Source of the DNA: Gammaproteobacteria bacterium
GTDB lineage: Bacteria > Pseudomonadota > Gammaproteobacteria > Chromatiales > Chromatiaceae
Direction: 5' to 3'
DNA length: 12,196 bases
Assembly: GCA_024277555.1 (NCBI GenBank)
Contig: JAJRUY010000097.1
Coordinates: 1-12,196 of the forward strand
Shown: one piece after another, positions 7,278 to 12,196 of the stretch
Layout: each line of letters begins with the position of its first letter
Position numbering within the stretch: position 1 is the first letter of the stretch
The notes under the pieces: model-generated
Database searches by the model: none
What the model saw: only the letters and a program-made list of their open reading frames with translations
Told to the model about the DNA's origin: nothing
Program-made: the position numbers and the translations under genes

Positions 7278-8111
7278 CTACAGCGCATCTTCAACAAAGC
7301 CATGGCGTTTCACCACGGCATCGATTTCCAGCAAGGTTTCCAACAGCTCGCGCATATGCCCCAGGGGCCAGGAATTTGGTCCATCGCTCAATGCCTGGTC
7401 AGGGTTTTCATGGGTTTCCATGAACAGCCCGGAAACACCAGCAGCCACTGCCGCCCGCGCCAGCACTGGCACATGCTCACGCTGCCCTCCGGAAGACTTT
7501 CCCAGTCCACCGGGTTGCTGCACCGAATGGGTGGCATCAAACACCACCGGGCAACCGGTGTTGCGCATCACCGCCAGGCCCCGCATATCCGAAATCAGGG
7601 TGTTGTAGCCAAAAGATACACCACGCTCGCAAACCATGATCTGTGAATTGCCCGTAGCGCGTGCCTTGTCCACCACATTGATCATGTCCCAAGGTGCCAG
7701 AAACTGGCCCTTCTTGATGTTCACGGGCCTGCCCTGGGCAGCCACCCGCTGAATAAAATTGGTTTGACGGCACAGAAAGGCGGGGGTTTGCAGCACATCG
7801 GCAACAGCTGCCACTTCGCTCAATGGCGTATCTTCGTGGACATCGGTGAGCACCGGAAGATCCAGGTCTTTTTTGACCTGCTCCAGCACTTTCAATCCTT
7901 GCTCGATTCCCGGCCCACGAAAGCTTTCATGAGAAGAACGGTTGGCCTTGTCGAACGAGGATTTGTAGATCAGCGGGATGCCCAGCTCACCGGTAATTTC
8001 CTTCAGCACCGCCGCTGTATCCAGCGCCGAATCCAGACTTTCCACCACACAGGTACCTGCTATCAGAAACAAGGGCTGGTTCAGACCAACCTCAAAACCA
8101 CATAGATCCAT
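7278..8111 (-). CDS. kdsA: 3-deoxy-8-phosphooctulonate synthase KdsA (predicted metal-dependent type)
   Basis: KdsA condenses PEP and arabinose 5-phosphate to KDO 8-phosphate, the first committed step of KDO synthesis for lipopolysaccharide. The 277-residue protein shows KSSFDKANRSS, LTDVHEDTP, LCRQTNF, CERGVSFGYN and FDATHS. C21 in LIAGTCVVES sits where E. coli KdsA has an asparagine. His in FDATHS, Glu in FMETHE and Asp in SDGPN complete the ligand set of metal-dependent enzymes such as that of Aquifex. The metal requirement is therefore predicted from residues, not shown. The ATG is 5 nt after the pyrG stop, with AGGAAG upstream, so the two genes are co-transcribed. Confidence 0.96.
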   Translation of the reverse strand: MDLCGFEVGLNQPLFLIAGTCVVESLDSALDTAAVLKEITGELGIPLIYKSSFDKANRSSHESFRGPGIEQGLKVLEQVKKDLDLPVLTDVHEDTPLSEVAAVADVLQTPAFLCRQTNFIQRVAAQGRPVNIKKGQFLAPWDMINVVDKARATGNSQIMVCERGVSFGYNTLISDMRGLAVMRNTGCPVVFDATHSVQQPGGLGKSSGGQREHVPVLARAAVAAGVSGLFMETHENPDQALSDGPNSWPLGHMRELLETLLEIDAVVKRHGFVEDAL

Positions 8112-8116
8112 GAAAC

Positions 8117-9751
8117 TCAGGCTTCCTTTTTCTGGTGCTGTTCAATGGCGGCCTGGATAAAGCCTTTGAACAAGGGATGTCCATAGCGCGGGGTGGAGGT
8201 AAATTCAGGATGGAACTGACAGGCAAGAAACCAGGGGTGCTCGGGCAGTTCCACGATTTCCGCCAAGCTGCCATCGACAGAGGTTCCGGTAATACGCAAA
8301 CCCTTTTCCTGCAGCAACTCGCCGTAGTGGTTGTTGAATTCGTACCGATGGCGGTGACGCTCGATGATGCGCTCCTTGCCGTACAGCTTTCTTGCAAGAG
8401 AGCCCTCCGCCAGCAGGCATTCCTGCCCTCCCAGGCGCATGGTGCCTCCCAGGTCAGAGCACTCGTCCCGCTGCGCCATGGAACCGTCCGCCTCCAGCCA
8501 TTCGGTAATCAGGCCAATCACCGGAGCGGTTGTGTCCTTGTCGAATTCCGTGCTGTTCGCATCTTTCAATCCAACCTTGTTCCGGGCATATTCGATCACG
8601 GCAACCTGCATTCCCAGGCAAATACCGAGATAGGGAATCTGCTGCTCCCGCGCATAACGCACCGCAGCAATCTTGCCTTCCACCCCCCGGGTGCCAAAGC
8701 CCCCGGGCACCAGAATGGCATCCATATCCGCCAGCTTGCCCAGGTCTCCGGTTTCGAATTCTTCCGAATCAAAATAGTGGATATTCACCTTGGCAGCCGT
8801 CTGGATGCCGGCGTGAATCAGCGCTTCATTGAGTGATTTATAGGATTCTGTCAGATCCACATATTTGCCAACCATGGCAATGTTGACTTCGTGTCGGGTA
8901 TCGAACAGCCCCCTGACCACTCCTTCCCATTCGGTCAGATCAGCCGGGGGCACATCCAGGCGCAATTGATCCACCACGATCTGATCCAGATCCTGTGCGT
9001 GCAGCAGCAGCGGAATACGGTAGATGGTATTTGCATCCACCGCCGAGATTACCGCCCTTTCCTGGACGTTGGTAAACAGTGCGATCTTTCTTCGCTCTGC
9101 ATCCGGCAGGGAACGGTCTGCACGGCACAGCAGCACATCCGGCTGGATGCCAATGGAACGCAGCTCCTTGACCGAGTGCTGGGTGGGCTTGGTCTTGATC
9201 TCCCCGGAAGTGGGAATATAGGGCACCAGGGTCAGATGCATGAACAGGACATTCTCCCGCCCCAGTTCGACCCCCATCTGGCGGATGGCCTCCAAGAACG
9301 GCAGGGATTCAATATCGCCCACGGTACCGCCAATCTCCACCATGGCCACATCATAATCATCTGCGCCCAGGCGGATCTGCCGCTTGATTTCATCTGTAAT
9401 ATGCGGGATAACCTGTACCGTCCCCCCCAGATAATCACCGCGCCGCTCCTTGCGTATGACACTTTCATATACCTGGCCACTGGTGAAGTTATTGTGCTTC
9501 CCCATGGTGGTGTTGATGAAGCGCTCATAGTGCCCCAGATCCAGATCGGTTTCTGCACCATCTTCGGTAACGAAGACTTCGCCATGCTGAAAAGGACTCA
9601 TGGTGCCCGGATCCACATTGATATAGGGATCCAGCTTGAGCATGGTGACTTTCAGCCCCCGGGCCTCGAGCAATGCACCCAGCGAAGCAGATGCGATACC
9701 TTTACCCAGGGAGGAAACAACGCCGCCTGTAATGAATATATATTTTGTCAT
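8117..9751 (-). CDS. pyrG: CTP synthase
   Basis: CTP synthase makes CTP from UTP, ATP and glutamine. The 544-residue protein starts with the synthetase domain signature TKYIFITGGVVSSLGKGI. It ends with a class I glutamine amidotransferase domain whose catalytic triad is C378 (GICLGMQ), H514 and E516 (FHPEF). The length matches the E. coli enzyme. I chose ATG 9751 because the family begins at MTKYIF; an in-frame TTG at 9829 would add 26 unrelated residues. The ribosome binding site is weak (only GG near position -9). This is the first gene of the pyrG-kdsA-eno-ftsB-ispD unit. Confidence 0.97.
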   Translation of the reverse strand: MTKYIFITGGVVSSLGKGIASASLGALLEARGLKVTMLKLDPYINVDPGTMSPFQHGEVFVTEDGAETDLDLGHYERFINTTMGKHNNFTSGQVYESVIRKERRGDYLGGTVQVIPHITDEIKRQIRLGADDYDVAMVEIGGTVGDIESLPFLEAIRQMGVELGRENVLFMHLTLVPYIPTSGEIKTKPTQHSVKELRSIGIQPDVLLCRADRSLPDAERRKIALFTNVQERAVISAVDANTIYRIPLLLHAQDLDQIVVDQLRLDVPPADLTEWEGVVRGLFDTRHEVNIAMVGKYVDLTESYKSLNEALIHAGIQTAAKVNIHYFDSEEFETGDLGKLADMDAILVPGGFGTRGVEGKIAAVRYAREQQIPYLGICLGMQVAVIEYARNKVGLKDANSTEFDKDTTAPVIGLITEWLEADGSMAQRDECSDLGGTMRLGGQECLLAEGSLARKLYGKERIIERHRHRYEFNNHYGELLQEKGLRITGTSVDGSLAEIVELPEHPWFLACQFHPEFTSTPRYGHPLFKGFIQAAIEQHQKKEA

Positions 9752-9906
9752 CAAAACCAAAAAACGGTGAGCCAGAAGGAGGATATCCAGACGGGGTGAA
9801 ACAGTAACAGATAGGAGGATTTCTCTCAATCAGAAAGCAGTAATTCCATCCCGATTCACGAAATTCTTAACGAACCTTTGAATAAACTGCAAACTCTGGC
9901 TGTTAC

Positions 9907-9940
9907 AAAACCATTGGCCCGCCCGGCCAATGGTTTTTTT
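9907..9940 (+). terminator. Strong intrinsic terminator with no upstream gene
   Basis: AAAACCATTGGCC (9907-9919) pairs with GGCCAATGGTTTT (9925-9937) in a perfect 13-bp stem with a 5-nt loop, and the T-run extends to 9940. It reads as a + strand terminator, with a weaker TTTTGT tail on the - strand. The nearest upstream + strand gene ends at 4985, so it may end a small RNA or antisense transcript, or act in the pyrG leader on the other strand. Confidence 0.8.
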
Positions 9941-9992
9941 GTGCAAAATCAATACCAGGCATCTGCTGAAGAAATTTGTTTCACGCCGAGTA

Positions 9993-10006
9993 TTGATCTG
10001 GATCAG
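9993..10006. promoter_or_regulatory. FNR box upstream of the fnr pair
   Basis: TTGAT-CTGG-ATCAG matches nine of ten defined bases of the FNR consensus TTGAT-N4-ATCAA. It lies upstream of a gene encoding an FNR with the matching recognition helix. Its centre (9999.5) is 41.5 bp before the start point predicted from the -10 at 10029-10034, the class II activator position. Autoregulation by FNR is inferred. Confidence 0.75.
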
Positions 10007-10028
10007 GTTTCGCGACAGAATACCCCAC

Positions 10029-10034
10029 CATAAA
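10029..10034 (+). promoter_or_regulatory. -10 element of the predicted fnr promoter
   Basis: CATAAA matches four of six bases of the -10 consensus and begins 22 nt after the FNR box, as in class II FNR promoters. It predicts transcription from about 10041 and a leader of roughly 200 nt. No good -35 hexamer is present, as expected for an activator-dependent promoter. Confidence 0.5.
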
Positions 10035-10105
10035 TCAATTCAGCCAAAGGAACCCTCTGCTATTCAAGTCTGAGCGAAACAGATTGCAGTACATACTATT
10101 CAGGC

Positions 10106-10126
10106 TCAAGGCATTCAATGCCTTGA
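10106..10126. promoter_or_regulatory. Perfect 21-bp palindrome in the fnr leader
   Basis: TCAAGGCATT and AATGCCTTGA are exact inverted repeats about a single central C. As DNA this could be an operator for a dimeric regulator. As RNA it can fold as an 8-bp stem with a TTCAA loop, and no T-run follows. It lies downstream of the predicted start point, a place suited to repression. Confidence 0.6.
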
Positions 10127-10174
10127 TTACAGATTTCGCGATGGTTTTCCATCCGACAATGCAAGAACCCGAAT

Positions 10175-10192
10175 ATTTTGCACATGCAAAAT
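10175..10192. promoter_or_regulatory. Second perfect palindrome in the fnr leader
   Basis: ATTTTGCA and TGCAAAAT are exact 8-bp inverted repeats around CA. The sequence AATGCAAG occurs twice close by (10158-10165 and 10190-10197). This is a second candidate operator, 53 bp before the fnr start codon; the bound protein is unknown. Confidence 0.55.
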
Positions 10193-10244
10193 GCAAGCCT
10201 ATGATTTGGCCCCAGGGATCCCTGAAACCACATAGAGAACTCCA

Positions 10245-11006
10245 TTGCCGAAAAACAAGGTTGTCTCCCTGAACAAACTCAAGGTCGCATGCAAGAACTG
10301 CGGGCTGGCGAAACTCTGCCTTCCCCTGGGGCTCGATAGCGGCGACATTGATCAACTTGACGCGATTGTGCAGCGCAACCGCCCCTTGCACCGCGGAAGC
10401 CACATATTTCAGACCGGCGACGTATTCCACAGTCTCTACGTTGTGAAAACCGGCACCATCAAGACCTATACCCAGTGTCCGAATGGCTCGGAGCAGGTGG
10501 TTGGCTTCCATCTTCCGGGGGAAGTCGTTGGCCTGGATGGCATCGAATGCGACAAGCACCTGTGCTCCGCCAAGGCGCTGGAAACTACAGCAGTCTGTGA
10601 GGTACCATTTGCACGCCTTGAGGAGCTGACCTCAGCCATCCCAGGCCTTCAGCATCAGCTGTTTCGTTTGATGAGCCGGGAAATCACCAAGGAAACCAGC
10701 TTGATGGTGTTGCTGGGAAAAAGCACTGCCGAAGAACGTCTCGCCGCATTCCTGCTCAGTCTTTCGGTGCGCTTTCACAACCGCGGATTCTCTCCTGTGG
10801 AATTCAATCTGAGCATGTCCCGCCAGGAGATCGGCTCTTACCTGGGCCTGGCCCTGGAAACTGTCAGCCGTTTGTTTACTCATTTTCAGGACGAAAAAAC
10901 CCTTCTCGTAGATCGAAAACATATTGAGATACTGAACATGGATCAGCTGTACAACCTGCTCTCCAATCAGACTACCTGTCTTGACAGGTTGCGGGTGCCG
11001 AACTGA
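10245..11006 (+). CDS. fnr: FNR-type oxygen-sensing regulator with complete [4Fe-4S] ligand set
   Basis: FNR is a cytoplasmic global regulator whose [4Fe-4S] cluster is assembled without oxygen, allowing it to dimerise and bind DNA. The 253-residue protein has C16, C19 and C25 (C-x2-C-x5-C) and C118, the same spacing as C20, C23, C29 and C122 of E. coli FNR. A cyclic-nucleotide-binding-like domain follows, then a dimerisation helix with E150 at the D154 position. The C-terminal helix-turn-helix carries ETVSR (205-209), the E-x2-SR code for TTGAT half-sites. The start is TTG at 10245: a TAG at 10233 closes the frame upstream, and no ATG or GTG precedes the first cysteine. The ribosome binding site is weak. 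Nitrogen-oxide sensors of the DNR type lack this cysteine set, so FNR/ANR is favoured. Confidence 0.93.
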   Translation: MPKNKVVSLNKLKVACKNCGLAKLCLPLGLDSGDIDQLDAIVQRNRPLHRGSHIFQTGDVFHSLYVVKTGTIKTYTQCPNGSEQVVGFHLPGEVVGLDGIECDKHLCSAKALETTAVCEVPFARLEELTSAIPGLQHQLFRLMSREITKETSLMVLLGKSTAEERLAAFLLSLSVRFHNRGFSPVEFNLSMSRQEIGSYLGLALETVSRLFTHFQDEKTLLVDRKHIEILNMDQLYNLLSNQTTCLDRLRVPN

Positions 11007-11054
11007 GCCAACCACATCATCAACCCTCTGCCTTTTGATCGCAAGGGACAATCC

Positions 11055-11771
11055 ATGCAGCCAAACAACACATCAGCAGTCATCTGCCGCAATTGCGCGC
11101 TTTACCAGACTGCCCGGGTATTGGGACTGGAAACCCCGGATTGCAGCTCTTTGAACCGCATTGTGTTACGCAATCACCCGGTAAGGAAAAACGAGGTGCT
11201 GTATCATGAGGGGGAACCTTTCCGCTATTTGTATCTGATCCATTCCGGCTCCTGCATCAGCAATGCCACCATGCTGGGAAACAGCCACCGCGTGATGGGA
11301 TTTTATCTGCCGGGCGAAATTGCCGGCATTGAAAATATCGGGCAGGAAACCTGTAACCACACCACCTATGCGTTGGAAAAAGGCTCCATCTGCCAGCTGG
11401 ACTTTGCCGCCCTGGAAGGGACTCTTTCCGAGAATGAATTGATCAATGTGCAGAAATACCTGCTCGGCTCCGCTGCCCATCATGCGCGGCAGTTGCAATG
11501 GGAACGATCGCTGACAGGCCTGCAAACAGCCGAGCAGCAGATTGCCGCATTCCTGATGAATATCGCCAGCCGCCTGGATGCCCGCGGCTTTCCCGCGCAC
11601 CAGTTCCGACTGCCCATGTCCCGCGAGGCCATTGCCGACTATCTTGGCCTGGCCATGGAAACCGTCATTCGCACGCTGAAAAACCTTCAATCCCGGAATT
11701 TGATCGATATCAAAGCAAAAAATATTGAGATTCTCGACGAATCCCGCCTGAATTCCCTGCTTGCCTCCTAA
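11055..11771 (+). CDS. FNR-family regulator with degenerate cluster and DNA-reading residues
   Basis: This 238-residue paralogue follows fnr after 48 bp and is preceded by AAGGGA (11043-11048), so it is probably co-transcribed. The Crp/Fnr fold is intact: an N-terminal cysteine region, a cyclic-nucleotide-binding-like domain, a dimer helix and a winged HTH. Relative to E. coli FNR, C11, C14 and C113 match C20, C23 and C122, but the C29 position is A20. The D154 position is L147, allowing for a two-residue insertion just before the dimer helix. The recognition helix reads ETVIR (202-206), with I205 replacing the specificity serine. Extra cysteines at 30, 67 and 100 might act as substitutes. 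It may be a constitutive dimer, a thiol or different-signal sensor, or a modulator of the first protein. The family is certain; the role is not known. Confidence 0.88.
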   Translation: MQPNNTSAVICRNCALYQTARVLGLETPDCSSLNRIVLRNHPVRKNEVLYHEGEPFRYLYLIHSGSCISNATMLGNSHRVMGFYLPGEIAGIENIGQETCNHTTYALEKGSICQLDFAALEGTLSENELINVQKYLLGSAAHHARQLQWERSLTGLQTAEQQIAAFLMNIASRLDARGFPAHQFRLPMSREAIADYLGLAMETVIRTLKNLQSRNLIDIKAKNIEILDESRLNSLLAS

Positions 11772-11793
11772 CCCGCATATTTCACCAGAACGC

Positions 11794-11860
11794 CCGGAAT
11801 CCAGGTGTTTATCTATAGGGCACCTCGATAAACCGTCATTCCGGCGGAAGCCGGAATCCA
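11794..11860. repeat. Palindromic intergenic repeat (REP/dRS3-like or MITE-like)
   Basis: ATTCCGGC (11838-11845) and GCCGGAAT (11850-11857) form a perfect 8-bp stem around GGAA. The motif CCGGAATCCA ends this stem and also occurs in the same orientation at 11794-11803, so it bounds the element on both sides. Between the copies, GTTTATC (11807-11813) faces GATAAAC (11827-11833). Short repeats of this ATTCC...GGAAT type are widespread and high-copy in proteobacteria. The stem could also protect the 3' end of the fnr mRNA. Copy number in this genome is unknown. Confidence 0.55.
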
Positions 11861-11888
11861 TAACTTGCTGATTTATATGGATCTAAGC

Positions 11889-11907
11889 TTTCGCCGGGGT
11901 GGCGAAA
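11889..11907. other. Short GC-rich hairpin
   Basis: TTTCGCC (11889-11895) and GGCGAAA (11901-11907) pair around GGGGT. No T-run follows on either strand, so it is not called a terminator, though it may mark the end of the fnr transcript. Confidence 0.35.
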
Positions 11908-11974
11908 AACGAATTATTCGAGGCTCCCTATACCATTCATTATCTTGCGTTAAATTGAGTCAGGTTACACTTTG

Positions 11975-12032
11975 TGCCCGCCACACTATCCAGTTTTTTC
12001 CGGGATCTTTTCGCCCAGATTGCCCGCCACAC
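11975..12032 (+). repeat. 12-bp direct repeat upstream of an FNR box
   Basis: TGCCCGCCACAC occurs at 11975-11986 and 12021-12032, 46 bp apart start to start. The second copy touches the FNR box at 12033. Two identical 12-mers this close are unlikely by chance and could be sites for a further regulator. Confidence 0.5.
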
Positions 12033-12046
12033 CTGATCAAAATCAA
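12033..12046. promoter_or_regulatory. Second FNR box, upstream of an unseen gene
   Basis: CTGAT-CAAA-ATCAA matches nine of ten defined bases of the FNR consensus. Its centre lies about 70.5 bp before the start point predicted by the TATAAT at 12098-12103, close to a class I position. No suitable -10 lies at class II distance. It probably controls the gene to the right. Confidence 0.6.
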
Positions 12047-12097
12047 ATTTAATGACAAAAAACTGACATTTCTCATATAAATACCCCTCAATCTTTG

Positions 12098-12103
12098 TAT
12101 AAT
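12098..12103 (+). promoter_or_regulatory. Consensus -10 element
   Basis: TATAAT is a perfect sigma-70 -10. The -35 region (around 12075-12080, ATATAA) is poor, which fits an activator-dependent promoter. The predicted transcript would start near 12110, inside a small CCCG-TCGGT-CGGG hairpin. Confidence 0.5.
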
Positions 12104-12162
12104 CCCGTCGGTCGGGAACCTTCTTTTGTTAAACAGGTCACGCAATCTATTTTGCTGTAACC

Positions 12163-12196
12163 ATGGTGTCATCAATAAACAAGGCTTCCGCAAACA
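12163..12196 (+). CDS. Possible start of a gene cut by the window edge
   Basis: An ATG at 12163 opens a frame of 11 codons (MVSSINKASAN) that runs off the edge. No Shine-Dalgarno sequence precedes it. AAGG at 12180-12183 could instead serve a start codon just beyond the edge. Promoter-like signals upstream support a gene here, but the start and product cannot be determined. Confidence 0.25.
   Translation, partial: MVSSINKASAN

Larger units (their letters stand above)
9752..10244. other. Divergent regulatory spacer between pyrG and fnr
   Basis: This 493-bp spacer has no convincing gene. From left to right it holds the pyrG leader, a strong + strand terminator (9907-9940), an FNR box (9993-10006) with a -10 element (10029-10034), and two perfect palindromes (10106-10126 and 10175-10192). 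I found no strong pyrG promoter; only weak hexamers appear on the - strand near 9865-9895. A TAGGAGGA string (9812-9819) resembles a ribosome binding site but no ATG follows. Confidence 0.7.
11772..12196. other. Spacer after the fnr pair, ending in a promoter region
   Basis: This 425-bp stretch holds a palindromic repeat element (11794-11860), a hairpin (11889-11907), an 11-bp palindrome CGAAT-T-ATTCG (11910-11920), a 12-bp direct repeat (11975 and 12021), an FNR box (12033-12046), a TATAAT (12098-12103), and a possible gene start at 12163. I see no classical terminator for the fnr pair. Confidence 0.65.

Noticed and set aside
6107..7423. 438-codon open frame on the + strand
   Set aside because: It is antisense to eno and part of kdsA. 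The protein resembles no known family, and the opposite frame encodes unmistakable enolase. It reflects codon bias.
8891..9799. 302-codon open frame on the + strand
   Set aside because: Antisense shadow of pyrG; no recognisable domains, and pyrG is intact.
9752..9829. Longer pyrG starting at TTG 9829
   Set aside because: The family begins at MTKYIF, and the extra 26 residues are not a CTP synthase feature.
9815..10033. 73-codon open stretch on the + strand after a TAGGAGGA motif
   Set aside because: It has no ATG or GTG near the motif, the first plausible start is a TTG far downstream, and it reads through the terminator stem and the FNR box.
10289..10298. ATGCAAGAAC repeated from 10159-10168
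   Set aside because: The second copy codes for part of the conserved cysteine motif of FNR, so a 10-bp match is probably chance.
10035..10559. 174-codon open frame on the - strand across the fnr leader
   Set aside because: It covers the predicted promoter and runs antisense to the conserved fnr 5' region. The product is unrecognisable and there is no clear ribosome binding site.
1..12196. CRISPR arrays, tRNA or rRNA genes, transposases, phage genes
   Set aside because: I saw no regularly spaced repeats, cloverleaf sequences, rRNA segments or transposase or phage proteins.

Overview
The window looks like chromosomal DNA from a chemolithoautotrophic, facultatively anaerobic gammaproteobacterium, probably a sulfur oxidiser. 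The evidence is a RubisCO activase pair (cbbQ, cbbO) with a CbbR-type regulator, a gammaproteobacterial core operon pyrG-kdsA-eno-ftsB-ispD, and a pair of FNR-family regulators. The genus cannot be named from the sequence.

Layout. (1) 1-4985, + strand: two RNA hairpins, then cbbQ and cbbO (RubisCO activase motor and vWA adaptor), a LysR regulator that fits CbbR, and a TatD-family hydrolase (YjjV-like) translationally coupled to cbbR. RubisCO itself is not in the window and probably lies just to the left. (2) 4924-9751, - strand: pyrG, kdsA, eno, ftsB and ispD, tightly packed (5-nt gap, 79-nt gap, 1-nt and 4-nt overlaps). The operon runs convergently into the hydrolase gene, and the two coding ends overlap by 62 bp. 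(3) 9752-10244: a 493-bp spacer holding a strong intrinsic terminator with no obvious gene to terminate, a near-perfect FNR box with a -10 element at class II spacing, and two perfect palindromes. (4) 10245-11771, + strand: two adjacent FNR-family genes. The first carries all four Fe-S ligand cysteines and the FNR recognition helix. The second has lost one ligand cysteine, the dimer-gate acidic residue and the recognition-helix serine. (5) 11772-12196: a spacer with a mobile-type palindromic repeat, a 12-bp direct repeat, a second FNR box and a consensus -10, leading into a gene that starts at or beyond the right edge.

How it fits together. CbbQ and CbbO reactivate inhibited RubisCO, and CbbR probably controls the cbb genes. 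The pyrG operon supplies CTP, KDO for lipopolysaccharide, glycolytic flux, a divisome subunit and isoprenoid precursors. The FNR pair probably forms an oxygen-responsive module that autoregulates through the box at 9993-10006 and may control the unseen gene on the right. The most unusual part is this tandem FNR pair and its palindrome-rich leader: the second protein looks like a derived FNR that has lost canonical oxygen sensing and changed DNA specificity.
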